Assembly: GCF_040958095.1 (NCBI RefSeq)
Contig: NC_091195.1
Location: forward strand, 20,648,132-20,712,131
Length of the DNA: 64,000 bases
DNA from: Procambarus clarkii
Lineage: Eukaryota; Arthropoda; Malacostraca; Decapoda; Cambaridae
Direction: 5' to 3'
Shown here: positions 11,622 through 22,959 of the stretch, piece after piece
How the letters are laid out: each line of letters starts with the position of its first letter
Position numbering within the stretch: the first letter of the stretch is position 1
Notes under the pieces: model-generated
What the model saw: only the letters and a program-made list of their open reading frames with translations
Database searches by the model: none
Told to the model about the DNA's origin: nothing
Position numbers and translations under genes: made by a program

Positions 11622-12405
11622 CCCATCCTGGGAGTGGTAGTGGACCCCAATACCCATCCTGGGAGTGGTAGTGGGCCCCAATACCCATCCTGGGAGTGGT
11701 AGTGGGCCCCAATACCCATCCTGGGAGTGGTAGTGGGCCCCAATACCCATCCTGGGAGTGGTAGTGGGCCCCAATACCCATCCTGGGAGTGGTAGTGGAC
11801 CCCAATACCCATCCTGGGAGTGGTAGTGGTCCCCAATATCCATCCTGTGAGTGGTAGTGGACCCTAATACCCATCCTGGGAGTGGTAGTGGGCCCCAATA
11901 CCCATCCTGTGAGTGGTATTGGACCCCAATACCCATCCTAGGAGTGGTAGTGGGCCCCAATACCCATCCTGGGAGTGGTAGTGGGCCCCAATACCCATCC
12001 TGTGAGTGGTAGTGGGCTCCAATACCCATCCTGGGAGTGGTAGTGGGCCCCATACCCATCCTAGGAGTGGTAGTGGACCCCAATACCCATCCTGGGAGTG
12101 GTAGTGGGCCCCAATACCCATCCTGTGAGTGGTAGTGGGCCCCAATACCCATCCTGGGAGTGGTAGTGGACCCCATACCCATCCTGGGAGTGGTAGTGGA
12201 CCCCATACCCATCCTGGGAGTGGTAGTGGACCCCAATACCCATCCTGGGAGTGGTAGTGGACCCCATACCCATCCTGGGAGTGGTAGTGGACCCCAATAC
12301 CCATCCTGGGAGTGGTATTGGACCCTAATACCCATCCTGGGAGTGGTAGTGGACCCCAATACCCATCCTGGGAGTGGTAGTGGTCCCCAATACCCATCCT
12401 GGGAG
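11622..12405 (+). repeat. 31-bp minisatellite, about 25 copies
   Basis: The unit contains CCCATCCTGGGAGTGGTAGT followed by GGGCCCCAATA or GGACCCCAATA. Some copies are 30 bp. CTGTGAG and CTAGGAG variants recur. A diverged single copy, CATACTCATCCTGTGAGTGG, lies at 14879-14898 in a dispersed repeat, suggesting where the unit came from. Frames through the array with Thr-Thr-Pro-Arg-Met-Gly repeats are artefacts. Confidence 0.97.
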
Positions 12406-13499
12406 CTTTTAACATATAAGTTAATGGTAGTTTATATGACAAGAGGTCCGCAGCAGAGCAATTTACAGTGAACAAGTCACACAGTTACTGATCGTGGTCC
12501 ACACCCACCCAACTGGGCGGCAACTGTGCACGCATTACTCACAGTAAGCAGACTTTGGACATTTGTCTAAGATTTCTGATAGTATATCCTTTTGAATGAA
12601 GAACTTACATATTTCTTGAACATTTGTTTTAGTTATCCATGATTTCTGCTAATTTTTTTTTCTATTAAAATATATTGTGTGAGTAAGAAGGATAATTTTC
12701 TTTATGTAAATAATATATTAATATTAAGGGAATGATGGGAAAAAGTTTCTTAAACATACCATTAGAAAATAAAGCTTTAGAACTAATAAAATTGAAACAA
12801 GCAATGAATTGCAAGAAGAAAATAAAACATTAAATCATCAACCAAGTTTCTCCCAGCATGGCATCAGTACCACTTTTTATATACCTCTCTTGCTAGCCAT
12901 CTGTCCATTAATTTACATTCAGTAGAGTGCTTCTCTTTAGAATATAATCTCAGTGTTACTATCTAATGTGTCATTAGACAAGTATGATACCCTGAATCAG
13001 TCTCACTAAAACACCCACAGTTCAGTAAAATATACACTGAGAGGTAATATTTTTCTTAGTGTAGATGCACTGAAGAGTTAGTACGGGACAGGTTCAGTAT
13101 TAAAAGGGCTAGCCCATTAGTCAGTTCGTACATGTCATGCGTTTTAATAGCCCTCCTGAGGTTGATAAGAGCTTAAACACAGCACCAAATATCTTGCCTT
13201 CTTCAAAGGCTAATATTTTCAACCATTAAATTTCCTCCTGCGCGGAGTGAGGCAAGATTATCAGCTTGAGGAGAGAGGGAGCGTGTTTGCTGCGTCATTG
13301 AGTCGTAATTATAAACGTCTTCACTTTGCTTCTTGAGGAAGTTGTGTACTGAAGGAACAGTGTACACTAGACTCATGGCTGTCTGTAGGGGTGTGAGGGG
13401 TAACTCTTCTAACTTTGTTGTACCTGTGAGTGTGTAATAGTGTCTTGGAGTGAGGTCTTAAGGCCCCGCCTACTAGCCTTGTACCTGTTGCGTTACACC
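12406..13499. other. No gene seen; AT-rich unique sequence
   Basis: No coding region recognised. It contains one sequence at 13141-13170 (TTAATAGCCCTCCTGAGGTT) related to the 28-bp minisatellite unit. Confidence 0.4.
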
Positions 13500-14560
13500 C
13501 TAACTACTCTGACTTTCTAATTCTTTGTTGAATCGGCCCTTCAACTTGTCGATAGAGGTGGGTTCTACACCTTCCTCTTTTAGAGCAGTCCACTTGTTAA
13601 CTACCCGTACAGGGTTATCTTGAGATGATTTCGGGGCTTTAGTGTCCCCCGCGGCCCGGTCCTCGACCAGGCCTCCACCCCCAGGAAGCAGCCCGTGACA
13701 GCTGACTAACACCCAGGTACCTATTTTGCTGCTAGGTAACAGGGGCACAGGGTGAAAGAAACTCTGCCCATTGTTTCTCGCTGGCGCCTGGGATCGAACC
13801 CAGGACCACAGGATCACAAGTCCAGCGTGCTGTCCGCTCGGCCGACCGGCTCCCGTACAAGTAGTTTCTTACGTCTCTTCGGCTCATTTGCGCTTCCAGC
13901 TTTCACCTGTGTCCTCTTGTCCTGCTTTCTTGCTGTCTCAAGAGGCGATCCTTATCTATTCCTCCTCAGTATCTTGTAAGTTGTGATCATATCCTCTCTG
14001 TTCCTCTTATCCTCTAAGGTTGTGAGATTTAGTTCCATTAGCCTGTGTTTGTAGTTTAGCTCAATTAACTCTGCCACCAATCTTATTGCAAATCTTTGGA
14101 CTTTTAAAATGTTTTTTGTGTTTCATAACTTGCAGATTCCATACTGGTGATGCGTATTCTAATATTGGTCGAGCAAATGTTGTGTAAATTGCTTTGAAGA
14201 AGTCCTGATTCAGGTACCTAAACGATGTTCTTATATCTGTCAGCGTCACATATCCTGCTGATGTTATCCTGTTTATGTGTGCCTCCGGTGTGAGTTTTGG
14301 GATTATATCCGCTCCCAGATCCTTCTCTCTTTCTGATTCCTGTAGCTGCCTTCCCCGTAGAGTGACTCTGGTCTCCTTTCTCCCTTTCCCATCTTTATTA
14401 CCATACACCTGTTGGGATTGAACTCCAGCAACCATTTATCTAATTACTCCTGGAGTTTGTCAAGGTCCTCATGTTAACTTTCATGTTCCTTATCAGCTTC
14501 TCATTATCAACAAACATTGACATGTCTGAGCTCACTCCCTCGGGTAGGTGATTCACATAA
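13500..14560 (-). pseudogene. LINE (CR1/Jockey-like) ORF2 3'-terminal remnant, split by a SINE
   Basis: The minus-strand frame at 14435-14061 encodes EKDLGADIIPKLTPEAHINR, TSFRYLNQDFFKAIYTTFAR and PILEYASPVWN, the reverse-transcriptase thumb/C-terminal region of non-LTR elements. Downstream (13990-13860) come pieces such as RKQDKRTQVK and ANEPKRRKKLLV. After the SINE, 13611-13500 reads VVNKWTALKEEGVEPTSIDK and LKGRFNKEL, the very end of such ORFs. Frameshifts and stops make it non-functional. The SINE (13612-13851) sits between KLLV and VVNKW. Confidence 0.8.
13612..13851 (-). mobile_element. tRNA-headed SINE, head type B, with 8-bp target-site duplication
   Basis: The head on the minus strand is GAGCCGGTCGGCCGAGCGGA with B-box-like GGTTCGATCCCAGGCGCC. 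The body matches the common SINE (AGGTACCTGGGTGTTAGTCA and the following segments). CCCGTACA occurs at 13604-13611 and 13852-13859 as a perfect target duplication within the LINE remnant. Confidence 0.88.
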
Positions 14561-14597
14561 ATTAACAGCAGTTCACACAGAGATCACATTAACGTGA

Positions 14598-14740
14598 TGC
14601 ATCAAATGAACAAATCCACAAGGGCCGTGACGAGGCTTTTTAACCCTGTCGTAGCTCAGTCGATTAAGGCAGTGTCTGGGATGCTCCTGGACGAAGGTTC
14701 GAATCCTCGTCACGGCCCTTGTGGATTTGTTCATTTAACA
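14598..14740 (+). mobile_element. tRNA-derived palindromic-ended element
   Basis: GAACAAATCCACAAGGGCCG at the left and CGGCCCTTGTGGATTTGTTC at the right are inverted repeats extending about 30 bp. Between them is a tRNA-like region with an A-box-like GTAGCTCAGTCGATTAAGGC and a B-box-like AAGGTTCGAATCCTCGTC. Two minus-strand relatives without the inverted left arm lie at 44107-44205 and 44249-44338. The left inverted arm is therefore a copy-specific duplication. Confidence 0.7.
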
Positions 14741-14865
14741 GCAGTGGTCCCAGGACAGAGTCTTGTGGGACTCCACTTGTTTCAGTCCTCTAGTTAGAAG
14801 CCTCATCTCTGACTCTGCTTTCTGTCCTACATTTGATTTGATTGTTACCGCCAGTGGTGGCTAGT

Positions 14866-14935
14866 TTATTGTGCACCCCATACTCATCCTGTGAGTGGTA
14901 GCGCAAAAAGCATTACAGAGGGCACAAAAGGTCTT
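14866..14935 (+). repeat. Dispersed repeat carrying the progenitor of the 31-bp minisatellite
   Basis: CACCCCATACTCATCCTGTG then AGTGGTAGCGCAAAAAGCAT TACAGAGGGCAC. A similar continuation (GAGCGGTAGTTGGAAGGGTT ACACAGGCAC) is at 45708-45775. Confidence 0.55.
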
Positions 14936-15204
14936 TATCAGACCTCATCTTAGATTATTACATAAACAATTTCATCTATCCTTCACACCTTATAGTTACA
15001 ATGTCAGCTAGTTACAGAGAAAGTGCTATTACAAGAGCTACATATTTACAGTAAGTCATCATACATTAATGGTAGGTCTTATCGCTAATACATAATAGTT
15101 TGGCCAATGGGGATATTACAGAGTCATAGGGGAGCTTCTGTTTATTATTAGTCCTCACAATACACTACTTGTTTCTGAATCTCATATGTCGTTCATCTAC
15201 TGGC

Positions 15205-16315
15205 CTACAGATACTCCCTTTCCCGGTTCAGTGTTTTCCCAGTTTTCTCAGCCTGGTTCTCCATCGGGTCCAACAGTCTTTCATGGTGAACAGTTTCAAA
15301 TGCCTCTTGACAGTCTAGAAAAACACAGTCTATCCAGCCTTTCTTTTCCTGTCTTATTTTAGTAACCTTGTCATCAGTCAAGTTTGTCAGGTACGATTTT
15401 TCATTTCTAAATCCATGCTGGTGTTTGGTCACAAAGTCGATCCACTCAAGATGCTCCATCATTATCGATCTGATTACTATCACCAACACCTTACAAGGAA
15501 TACTGTAGTTCCTTGCGAGGAACTACAGACCAGTGTCACTGACATTGGCCTGTAGTTTAGTTCCTCCTCTCTATCCCGTTTTCTTTTAATATAAGGACTA
15601 CACTTGCCTGTTTCCAGACATGTGGGAGACTGTCTTAAGGGTTTTATTAAGAAATTTAAACAACAGGTGGCAGAGTTCTTCAGCAGCCTCCCACAGGGGG
15701 CCTCGTAGCCTGGTGGATAGCGCGCAGGACTCGTAATTCTGTGGCGCGGGTTCGATTCCCGCACGAGGCAGAAACAAATGGGCAAAGTTTCTTTCACCTT
15801 AAGTGCCCCTGTTACCTAGCAGTAAATAGGTACCTGGGAGTTAGTCAGCTGTCACGGGCGGCTTCCTGGGGTGTGTGTGTGTGTGTGTGGTGTGGAAAAA
15901 AAAAAAAAAAGCGGGCCGAAAGAGCAAAGCTCAACCCCCGCAAAAACACAACTAGTAAACACAGCCTCCATGGTGAGATTATGTCTGGGCCCATTGATTT
16001 TGTCATGTCTAGTTCCCCCCAGGATTTTATTTCATGTCTTTCACCGCGACTATATTGCCATCCAGTATTTCCTCCGGCCTTTCATCTTGCAACCATTGTC
16101 TCCATGCTGGTTCTAATGTAAAGACCTCACGAAATCTTTCGTTGAGTTCCTCGCATACTTCTTTATCATTTTTTGTGAGAGTTGCCCCTTAAATCTGAGT
16201 ACATGGTCTTTCACTGTTGCTTTTTCTATTTATATGGCTATAAAACAGCTTTGGTTGTTTCTTAGATTTTGCAGCAATGTTATTTTCATATTGGCTCTCG
16301 GCTTCACTCCTAACA
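15205..16315 (-). pseudogene. LINE reverse transcriptase remnant A, interrupted by a SINE
   Basis: Reading the minus strand from 16315: KYENNIAAKSKKQPKLFYSH, then a region like the usual LNERF.EVFTLEPAW linker near 16150-16050. After the SINE (15700-15955) comes NYRPMSVTLVCSS near 15570-15530, then KHQHGFRNEKSYLTNLTDDK, FLDCQEAFETVHHERLL around 15440-15270. These are fingers/palm motifs of a CR1/Jockey-like reverse transcriptase. The catalytic F/YADD region is not present, and several frameshifts are needed. Confidence 0.8.
15700..15955 (+). mobile_element. tRNA-headed SINE, head type A, with alternative 3' tail
   Basis: The head is GCCTCGTAGCCTGGTGGATA to CGGGTTCGATTCCCGCACGA. The body runs to GGCTTCCTGGGG and then departs from the common tail: (GT)n, GGTGTGG, poly-A, then GCGGGCCGAAAGAGCAAAGC and TCAACCCCCGC. 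The same tail is used by the copy at 36411-36695. The element lies inside LINE remnant A. Confidence 0.85.
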
Positions 16316-17040
16316 CCAGTCCCACTTCCCGCCCCCTCACTGTTACTCTCTGACTCCTGTCTGTTAGGTAATTTCTTACCCATATTTGTGCTATTCCACT
16401 TTCTCCCGCCTGTCTCTCTCCAGTTTGTGTAGTAATTTCTAATGAGGTATTGAGTGAAAGGCTTTCTGACAGTCCAGAAATATGCGAGCTGCCCAACCTT
16501 TTCTGCGTTGCTTTATTTTCGTTTCTTTATTGTAGAACTCCCGTAGGTTTGTTAGGCATGATTTCCCTTCCCTAAAGCCATCTTCATGTTTGTTTACATA
16601 CCTAATTCTCTCCAGGTGTGTAACTAGTCTTATCTTTATTATTCTTTCAAGCACTGTGCAGTGGAGGTGTCAGTGATGCTGGTCTGTAGTTAAGTGGCGT
16701 AGTGGTAAGACACTCGCCTGGCGTTCCGCGAGCGCTTTGTCATGGGTTCGTATCCTGGCCGAGGAGGATTTACTGGGCGCAAATCCTTAACTGTAGCCTC
16801 TGTTTAACGCAACAGTAAAATGTGTACTTGGTTGTAACAAGGATTCTTCGCGGCGGGGATCGTATTCCAGGGACCTGCCCGAAACGCTACGCGTACTAGT
16901 GGCTCTACAACCATGTAACAACTCTTGTATACATCTCAAAAAAAAAAGTGCCTTTCCAATATCTCCTTTCTCCTAAATTGTTCCTACATTTGCCTTCTTC
17001 CAACAGTTGGGCAATTCTCCCTTTGTAAGAAGTTTGTAAG
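16316..17040 (-). pseudogene. LINE reverse transcriptase remnant B, interrupted by a SINE
   Basis: From 17035 on the minus strand: KGELPNCWKKANV, then a SINE (16693-16947), then NYRPASLT (about 16692-16670), LERIIKIRLVTHLE, HEDGFREGKSCLTNLREFYN, IFLDCQKAFHSIPH and WVRNYLTDRSQRVTVRG to about 16330. It is the same protein region as remnant A and directly abuts it in the same orientation, so two LINE copies are stacked. Frames are broken. Confidence 0.78.
16693..16947 (+). mobile_element. tRNA-headed SINE, head type D, poly-A tailed
   Basis: A-box-like GTGGCGTAGTGGTAAGACAC and B-box-like GGGTTCGTATCCTGGCCGAG head. The body GGATTTACTGGGCGCAAATC runs to CGTATTCCAGGGACCTGCCC and an A10 tail. Relatives: 42706-42893 (minus) and a tail fragment at 41281-41375. 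It is inserted in LINE remnant B. Confidence 0.8.
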
Positions 17041-17222
17041 AAGAGAACGAAGTTTACAAGCTGGTGGTGAAAGACATTAATTTTTTGATATAAACAATTT
17101 TTAGAAAATGTTTTTGGAAAGTCTCGTTCCAGAAGTCATTGATGTGGCAGTTAGAGGTCGTGTTAAGAGCAGACGTATAAGACGTATCGCGTATAACACG
17201 CCAGCAACTACAGATATAAGTG

Positions 17223-17618
17223 AACATAACTAGACGTAAGAAAACGTTATTAAAACGTAAGAAAACGTTATTAAAACGTAACAAAAGTTATCAACACGTA
17301 ACAAAACGTTATTAAAACGTAACAAAACGTTATTAAAACGTAAGAAAACGTTATTAAAACGTAACAAAAGTTATTAATACGTAACAAAACGTTATTAAAA
17401 CGTAACAAAAGTTATTAATACGTAACAAAACGTTATTAAAACGTAACAAAAGTTATTAATACGTAACAAAACGTTATTAAAACGTAACAAAAGTTATTAA
17501 TACGTAACAAAACGTTATTAAAACGTAACAAAAGTTATTAATACGTAACAAAACGTTATTAAAACGTAACAAAAGTTATTAATACGTAACAAAACGTTAT
17601 TAAAACGTAACAAAAGTC
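17223..17618 (+). repeat. 20/21-bp minisatellite with 41-bp dimeric period
   Basis: Monomers AACGTAACAAAACGTTATTA and AACGTAACAAAAGTTATTAAT alternate regularly from about 17345. Before that only irregular monomers occur (with GTAAGAAAACG variants). The AACGTT palindrome is in every second unit. Confidence 0.95.
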
Positions 17619-18658
17619 TGTCAGAAGATCCGTAAATAGGAGGTAAGGGTCACGAACCCAGCCTAACTGATGGGGTCATTAAGACACATTTACATTGATT
17701 ATCGCTGAGAGTTCCATCCTTGTGTGTTCCTTTATCTAAGATGCTTTTTGCGCGCACACTTCATTTTGAAGTGTGGTTTGTGCAATTCTGGTCTATAATG
17801 TCCTCATTATACAGGATGATAGTGGTGTTATCTCCCTGTGCTAGGTTACCTGTCTGTCCGTCTCTTTATCTGTCTGTCAAACTATCTCTCTGTCTGTAAT
17901 ATGCATGCTCTCGACATTAAAAAAACAACAATTAGCAGCACATATTTGGAGCGGAAGATCACATGCAAAAACAACCAAGATCCGGATTCATATAGCGTAG
18001 TCTCTCCCAATTCTCAAAATACAGGATCGAAAACTGCTTCATAATCCCATCCATTGACCTGTTGATGCTGGCATTCTGTTCAACAACCACTGAGATAAAT
18101 TAGTATGCAGAGTGCAGTTGGGGGTCCTTGAAGGAGTGAAGACTATAGTGAAGTTCTAGCACCGGATTGAAGTCAAACATCATCAGTGACGTACCGACGT
18201 CTCCCACAGTGCATATATATATATTTACATTTAAAAAAACGTCGTCACTTCGGTTGGGGGAGATGTTTGGCGTCTCATAGACGAGGGATACGTTGGTTTT
18301 TGTCTTTTTCATTAAATTTTCGGTTCATAGTGTGTTTTATTGGTATAGGGCTTCGTAAAACCCCCGTTGATAAGTTTAAAACCGGTTTAAACTTCCAGTA
18401 ACGGCTTTTTATAACCGACTAAGCTTCCAGGGGTGGAGTTAACAACCATTTTAACCTTCTGGTGGCAGGTTTAACAATGAGTTTAACCTTCCGTTGGAGT
18501 TTGATTCTGAATGTTGTTTTACCAATGAATGAAGGAATTGGCACTAAACTTTCAGCCCCACATGGCCATGTTGGGCTGATAATGCATCCCCCACATGACC
18601 ACATGAGAGGAAATGTCCACGCCCCCCCCCCCATATGGCAAAGAGCGAGTTAGTCATG
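17619..18658. other. No gene seen
   Basis: Short frames only. A weak internal repetition of TTTAACCTTC/TTTAAACTTCC-type words occurs at about 18375-18500. C-homopolymer near 18622. Confidence 0.4.
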
Positions 18659-19286
18659 CTTGACCGTTAAACTTATGGCAAATTCTTGACCGTTAAGTTT
18701 ATGGCAAATTCTTGACCGTTAAGTTTATGGCAAATTCTTGACCGTTAAGTTTATGGCAAATTCTTGACCGTTAAGTTTATGGCAAATTCTTGACCGTTAA
18801 GTTTATGGCAAATTCTTGACCGTTAAGTTTATGGCAAATTCTTGACCGTTAAGTTTATGGCAAATTCTTGACCGTTAAGTTTATGGCAAATTCTTGACCG
18901 TTAAGTTTATGGCAAATTCTTGACCGTTAAGTTTATGGCAAATTCTTGACCGTTAAGTTTATGGCAAATTCTTGACCGTTAAGTTTATGGCAAATTCTTG
19001 ACCGTTAAGTTTATGGCAAATTCTTGACCGTTAAGTTTATGGCAAATTCTTGACCGTTAAGTTTATGGCAAATTCTTGACCGTTAAGTTTATGGCAAATT
19101 CTTGACCGTTAAGTTTATGGCAAATTCTTGACCGTTAAGTTTATGGCAAATTCTTGACCGTTAAGTTTATGGCAAATTCTTGACCGTTAAGTTTATGGCA
19201 AATTCTTGACCGTTAAGTTTATGGCAAATTCTTGACCGTTAAGTTTATGGCAAATTCTTGACCGTTAAGTTTATGGCAAATTCTTA
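18659..19286 (+). repeat. 26-bp minisatellite, about 24 almost identical copies
   Basis: The unit is CTTGACCGTTAAGTTTATGG followed by CAAATT. Only the first copy differs (TTAAACTTATGG). The lack of divergence is unlike the other arrays here. Confidence 0.97.
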
Positions 19287-19408
19287 TTGCTGACATACAA
19301 TAATAGAAGGAGGAATGGCAGTAGTAGAATGCAAGCAGCTGCGTCTAACAGCCTGGTTGACCAGATCACCAACCAGGAAGCCTGATATATATATATAATC
19401 TCCCCTCT

Positions 19409-19513
19409 ATGCCAACTATCAGGGATGCAATCCCACAACAGTTGAATGACTCCTGACTACCTATTTACTGCTGGGTGAACAGAGTCATCAGGGGTAAGGT
19501 CCCTCCCCATGAT
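19409..19513 (-). mobile_element. SINE-like fragment
   Basis: Minus strand: CTGATGACTCTGTTCACCCA GCAGTAAATAGGTAGTCAGG. It shares the TTCACCCAGCAGTAAATAGG module with the element at 21394-21590. The tRNA head is not preserved. Confidence 0.6.
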
Positions 19514-19688
19514 GCAGAGAGACAGAGGTGCTGGTGACCTTTGCAATATCAATTTGCAATATTGTGTGGGTGTGTATTTACTATTTGTATCTGCAGAATC
19601 GAGCTATTAGCTCTTGGACCCCGCCTTTCTAAGCAATTTATTTTTCTTGTATTATGTCTACTACATATATTTCTCTCTAACACATACA

Positions 19689-19857
19689 CCCAGGAAGCAG
19701 CCCGTGACAGCTGTCTAACTCCCAGGTACCTATTTACTGCTAGGTAACAGGGACATAGGGTGAAAGAAACTCTGCCCATTTGTTTCCGCCATCGCCGGGG
19801 ATCGATCCCTAAACCCTAGGACAACGAATCCCGAGCGCAGTCCACTCAGCCGTCACC
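19689..19857 (-). mobile_element. tRNA-headed SINE, head type C, 3'-truncated
   Basis: The minus-strand head GGTGACGGCTGAGTGGACTG with B-box-like GGGATCGATCCCCGG resembles that at 9735. The body stops at CTGCTTCCTGGGTG. Confidence 0.75.
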
Positions 19858-19945
19858 AAGGTCGTAGCCTGTCAACTGACTCGTATGGGTCAGTCTTGAC
19901 AGGCTTGAATGATTAGTAACACCCTTGTGTTCGAAATATGGCTTG

Positions 19946-20254
19946 ACAGCCGATGTCTGAATGACGGACAAGAACCTGTGTTCGAAATACAGCCGATGTC
20001 TGAATGACGGGCAAGAACCTGTGTTCGAAATACAGCCGATGTCTGAATGACGGGCAAGAACCTGTGTTCGAAATACAGCCGATGTCTGAATGACGGGCAA
20101 GAACCTGTGTTCGAAATACAGCCGATGTCTGAATGACGGACAAGAACCTGTGTTCGAAATACAGCCGATGTCTGAATGACGGGCAAGAACCTGTGTTCGA
20201 AATACAGCCGATGTCTGAATGACGGACAAGAACCTGTGTTCGAAATACAGCCGA
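19946..20254 (+). repeat. 43-bp minisatellite, about 7 copies
   Basis: The unit starts CAGCCGATGTCTGAATGACG and ends CTGTGTTCGAAATA. Copies differ mainly by GGGCAAG/GGACAAG. Confidence 0.95.
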
Positions 20255-20692
20255 ATTATTCAATATATGTAAACTGTTTACATAGTGCATGAGCCGCAGG
20301 GGGGTATCGCTACCCATGACTGGGTACCGATGTAGGGCATAATACCCACGGGTGCCCATTTGGGTCAGTGTACCAGCTCCACCTTTTCTGGGTCGACTAA
20401 TACAAGGTGAAATATTTTCTGACCCACGCAATAAATGGTTGAAATTTTCAAAGCCTATTATCCAACCTATTCCAGTGAATTTTGAACGATGGGTTGTAAC
20501 AGGCGCGATCTGATGGTGAACATTTGTTAGCTTAGAGGGTTAGAGAACTACAGGTGTGTTCTCTAATGAGAGCTTGACAGGTGAGGTCAAGAGATTTGAG
20601 AACTGGTTTCACGAAGTTGAAGCTGGTTTCTTCACTCGTCTTGACCTAGTGAGGGCTAGGCTGTCTTTGTGTGGGAATTGTAATAGTCAGCC
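20255..20692. other. No gene seen
   Basis: No coding region recognised; one (TG)-poor unique stretch. Confidence 0.4.
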
Positions 20693-21197
20693 ATTTTATC
20701 TGGGTGGATGGTGATTTGTCAGCCATTTTTTTGGGTGGGGGGGATTTGTCAGCCATTTTTCTGGGTGGGGGGGATTTGTCAGCCATTTTTTGGGGTGGAT
20801 GGTGATTTGTCAGCCATTTTTCTGGGTGGGGGGGATTTGTCAGCCATTTTTTGGGGTGGATGGTGATTTGTCAGCCATTTTTTGGGGTGGATGGTGATTT
20901 GTCAGCCATTTTTCTGGGTGGGGGGGATTTGTCAGCCATTTTTTGGGGTGGATGGTGATTTGTCAGCCATTTTTTGGGGTGGGTGGGATTTGTCAGCCAT
21001 TTTTTGGGGTGGGTGGGATTTGTCAGACATTTTTTTTCGTTGGAGGGGATTTGTCAGCCATTTTTCTGGGAGGATGTAATTTGTCAGCCATTTTTCTGGG
21101 TGGGGGGGATTTGTCAGCCATTTTTTTTGGGTGGGTGGGATTTGTCACACATTTTTTTCGGTGGAGGGGATTTGTCAGCCATTTTTTGGGGTGGAAG
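20693..21197 (+). repeat. About 30-31-bp minisatellite, roughly 17 copies
   Basis: The core is GATTTGTCAGCCATTTTT followed by a variable G-rich part (GGGGTGGATGGT, CTGGGTGGGGGG and others). Variation is concentrated in the G-rich half, while the GTCAGCCATTTTT half is constant. Confidence 0.93.
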
Positions 21198-21393
21198 TTC
21201 AGCCTTTTCGGTGAATAAAATGATTCATTAACCACTTCAGTGTATACTGGAATACTGAAGTGTTTGTATATATTTATTTTAGTATATACTGCCAGAGTAC
21301 AGTATCCTATACTGTAAATATAACTCATGTAAATAAATCTATTAATTTACATACCTCTGGGAGTGTATATGTATACCATTGGGTACATTACTT

Positions 21394-21593
21394 GGGGTCT
21401 CATAGCAGAGGTGGCTTCCTGCTCAACTCACAATCGGGAATCCTGTGTTTGAGTCCCGGCCGGGACAGAAATGGTTGGGCACGTCACCCTTTCACCTAAT
21501 GCATCTGTTCACCCAGCAGTAAATAGGTACCTGGGAGTTAAAGTATTGTGGGATTGAGCCCTGGATGGGGGGAAGGGGTCAGGAGGAACCTCT
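21394..21593 (+). mobile_element. tRNA-derived SINE fragment
   Basis: B-box-like TTTGAGTCCCGGCCGGGACA followed by TTTCACCTAATGCATCTGTT CACCCAGCAGTAAATAGG and GTACCTGGGAGTTAAAGTAT. A minus-strand relative is at 33186-33350. Confidence 0.7.
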
Positions 21594-22170
21594 ATACAAG
21601 CCTAAAGTATATATATATATATATACACACCGGCTTCCTGTCCCCAACATTGGGAATGATATATATACCTCAGGATGTTTATACACAGGGGGGGGGGGTG
21701 TATATACCACGAAAGAATTGCTTCCTAGAACAAGCGAACGTCTTAATAAAAACAGACCCGATAGGCTACGGCAAAAAAACACCAACAAATTGGTCTAGTT
21801 TTTCCTATCATAACAATCATCTACTGTTTTTTCCCCCCTAGCATCATGTACGTCCAGTTTTTCTATTCAAGAGTATGCATCCAGTTTTGGGCTTTCTATC
21901 ACATTAATCTAGCGACCTATGGAGAAATATGAAAGTACACAAGAGGAATAGTTGAGTTTTTGGTCATTTATAATTTGAGTGTTGGTTGGAAATTCGGATA
22001 TTTTGATTCAAATTTGCTTCCTGTTGTTGGACGTGTTGATAAACTGCTACTATATTCAGTCTAGAGGGAAATATGGGTACCGTTCGAGAGGCCGGCGATC
22101 CGAAATCCGTATCATAATCCGCATTTTCAGCTCTAAAAACAAGATACCACTGTTCTGAGCTGGAAAATGT
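21594..22170. other. No gene seen
   Basis: A short (AT)n at 21608-21625 and a G9 run near 21689. No coding region recognised. Confidence 0.4.
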
Positions 22171-22330
22171 GGCCTACCTAACCTAACCAAGGCCAACCTA
22201 ACCTAGCCAACCTAACCTAACCTAGCCAACCTAACCTAACCTACCTAACCTAACCAACCTAACCTAACCAACCTAACCTAACCTACCTAACCTAACCAAC
22301 CTAACCTAACCAACCTAACCTAATCATAAT
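22171..22330. repeat. (CCTAA)n telomere-like tract
   Basis: CCTAACCTAACCAACCTAAC-type repetition with A insertions, making pentamer blocks of irregular spacing. Confidence 0.8.
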
Positions 22331-22959
22331 CTAACTCAATCTATCATAACATTTCCAGGAGTTAACTGGTTTATGGCAACAATAGAGCAATACTCCAAGG
22401 TTAACAAGATAAAAAAAAACTATTTTTTTCCTTGGCTATTGTGTAAAAGTTGCTATTAAACAAAAATCTAAAATAAAAAGAGGTTATTGAGATATGTTTG
22501 GGATCTTTCCTGAGTCCCCCCTTCAAGGCTTGGGGTAAAACAGCCCGTTCTCTTAACTTGCCACAACATGCGAAATACAACGTACTAACCTAACCAACTG
22601 ATGCTTAGAAGTCGTCAACATTATTTTGTACTAATACGTCGCATTTTCAACGTACTGGCGTGAGAGACCGAGCTGCTCTTACTGAACAATACATTTCGTT
22701 TTAACATAATCGACCCTCAGCGTTGAAATTGCGGCGGTTTTGGGGGAATTTAATCCGCAGCATTATTGACGTTTCGAGAATCAGCTCCGGTTGGTGGCCT
22801 CAGCGTAGAAATCCGACGCTTTTGGATAGTCTAAAACATTGCAATTGTTACGTATGGGAAACTGAGAGAACGCGCATTCCACAAAGCCTAATGAACCATA
22901 GGCCTCTCCATGAAGCCTAAATCATCATAGTCTTATGTTTCAGAAGCCTATGGCCATAT

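Noticed and set aside
11539-12475. Repetitive frames on both strands (Thr-Thr-Pro-Arg-Met-Gly)
   Set aside because: Product of the 31-bp minisatellite; several overlapping frames are equally open.
15700-15775. Functional tRNA gene
   Set aside because: The tRNA-like region is continuous with a SINE body repeated many times here; all good tRNA-like sequences in the window are in such contexts.
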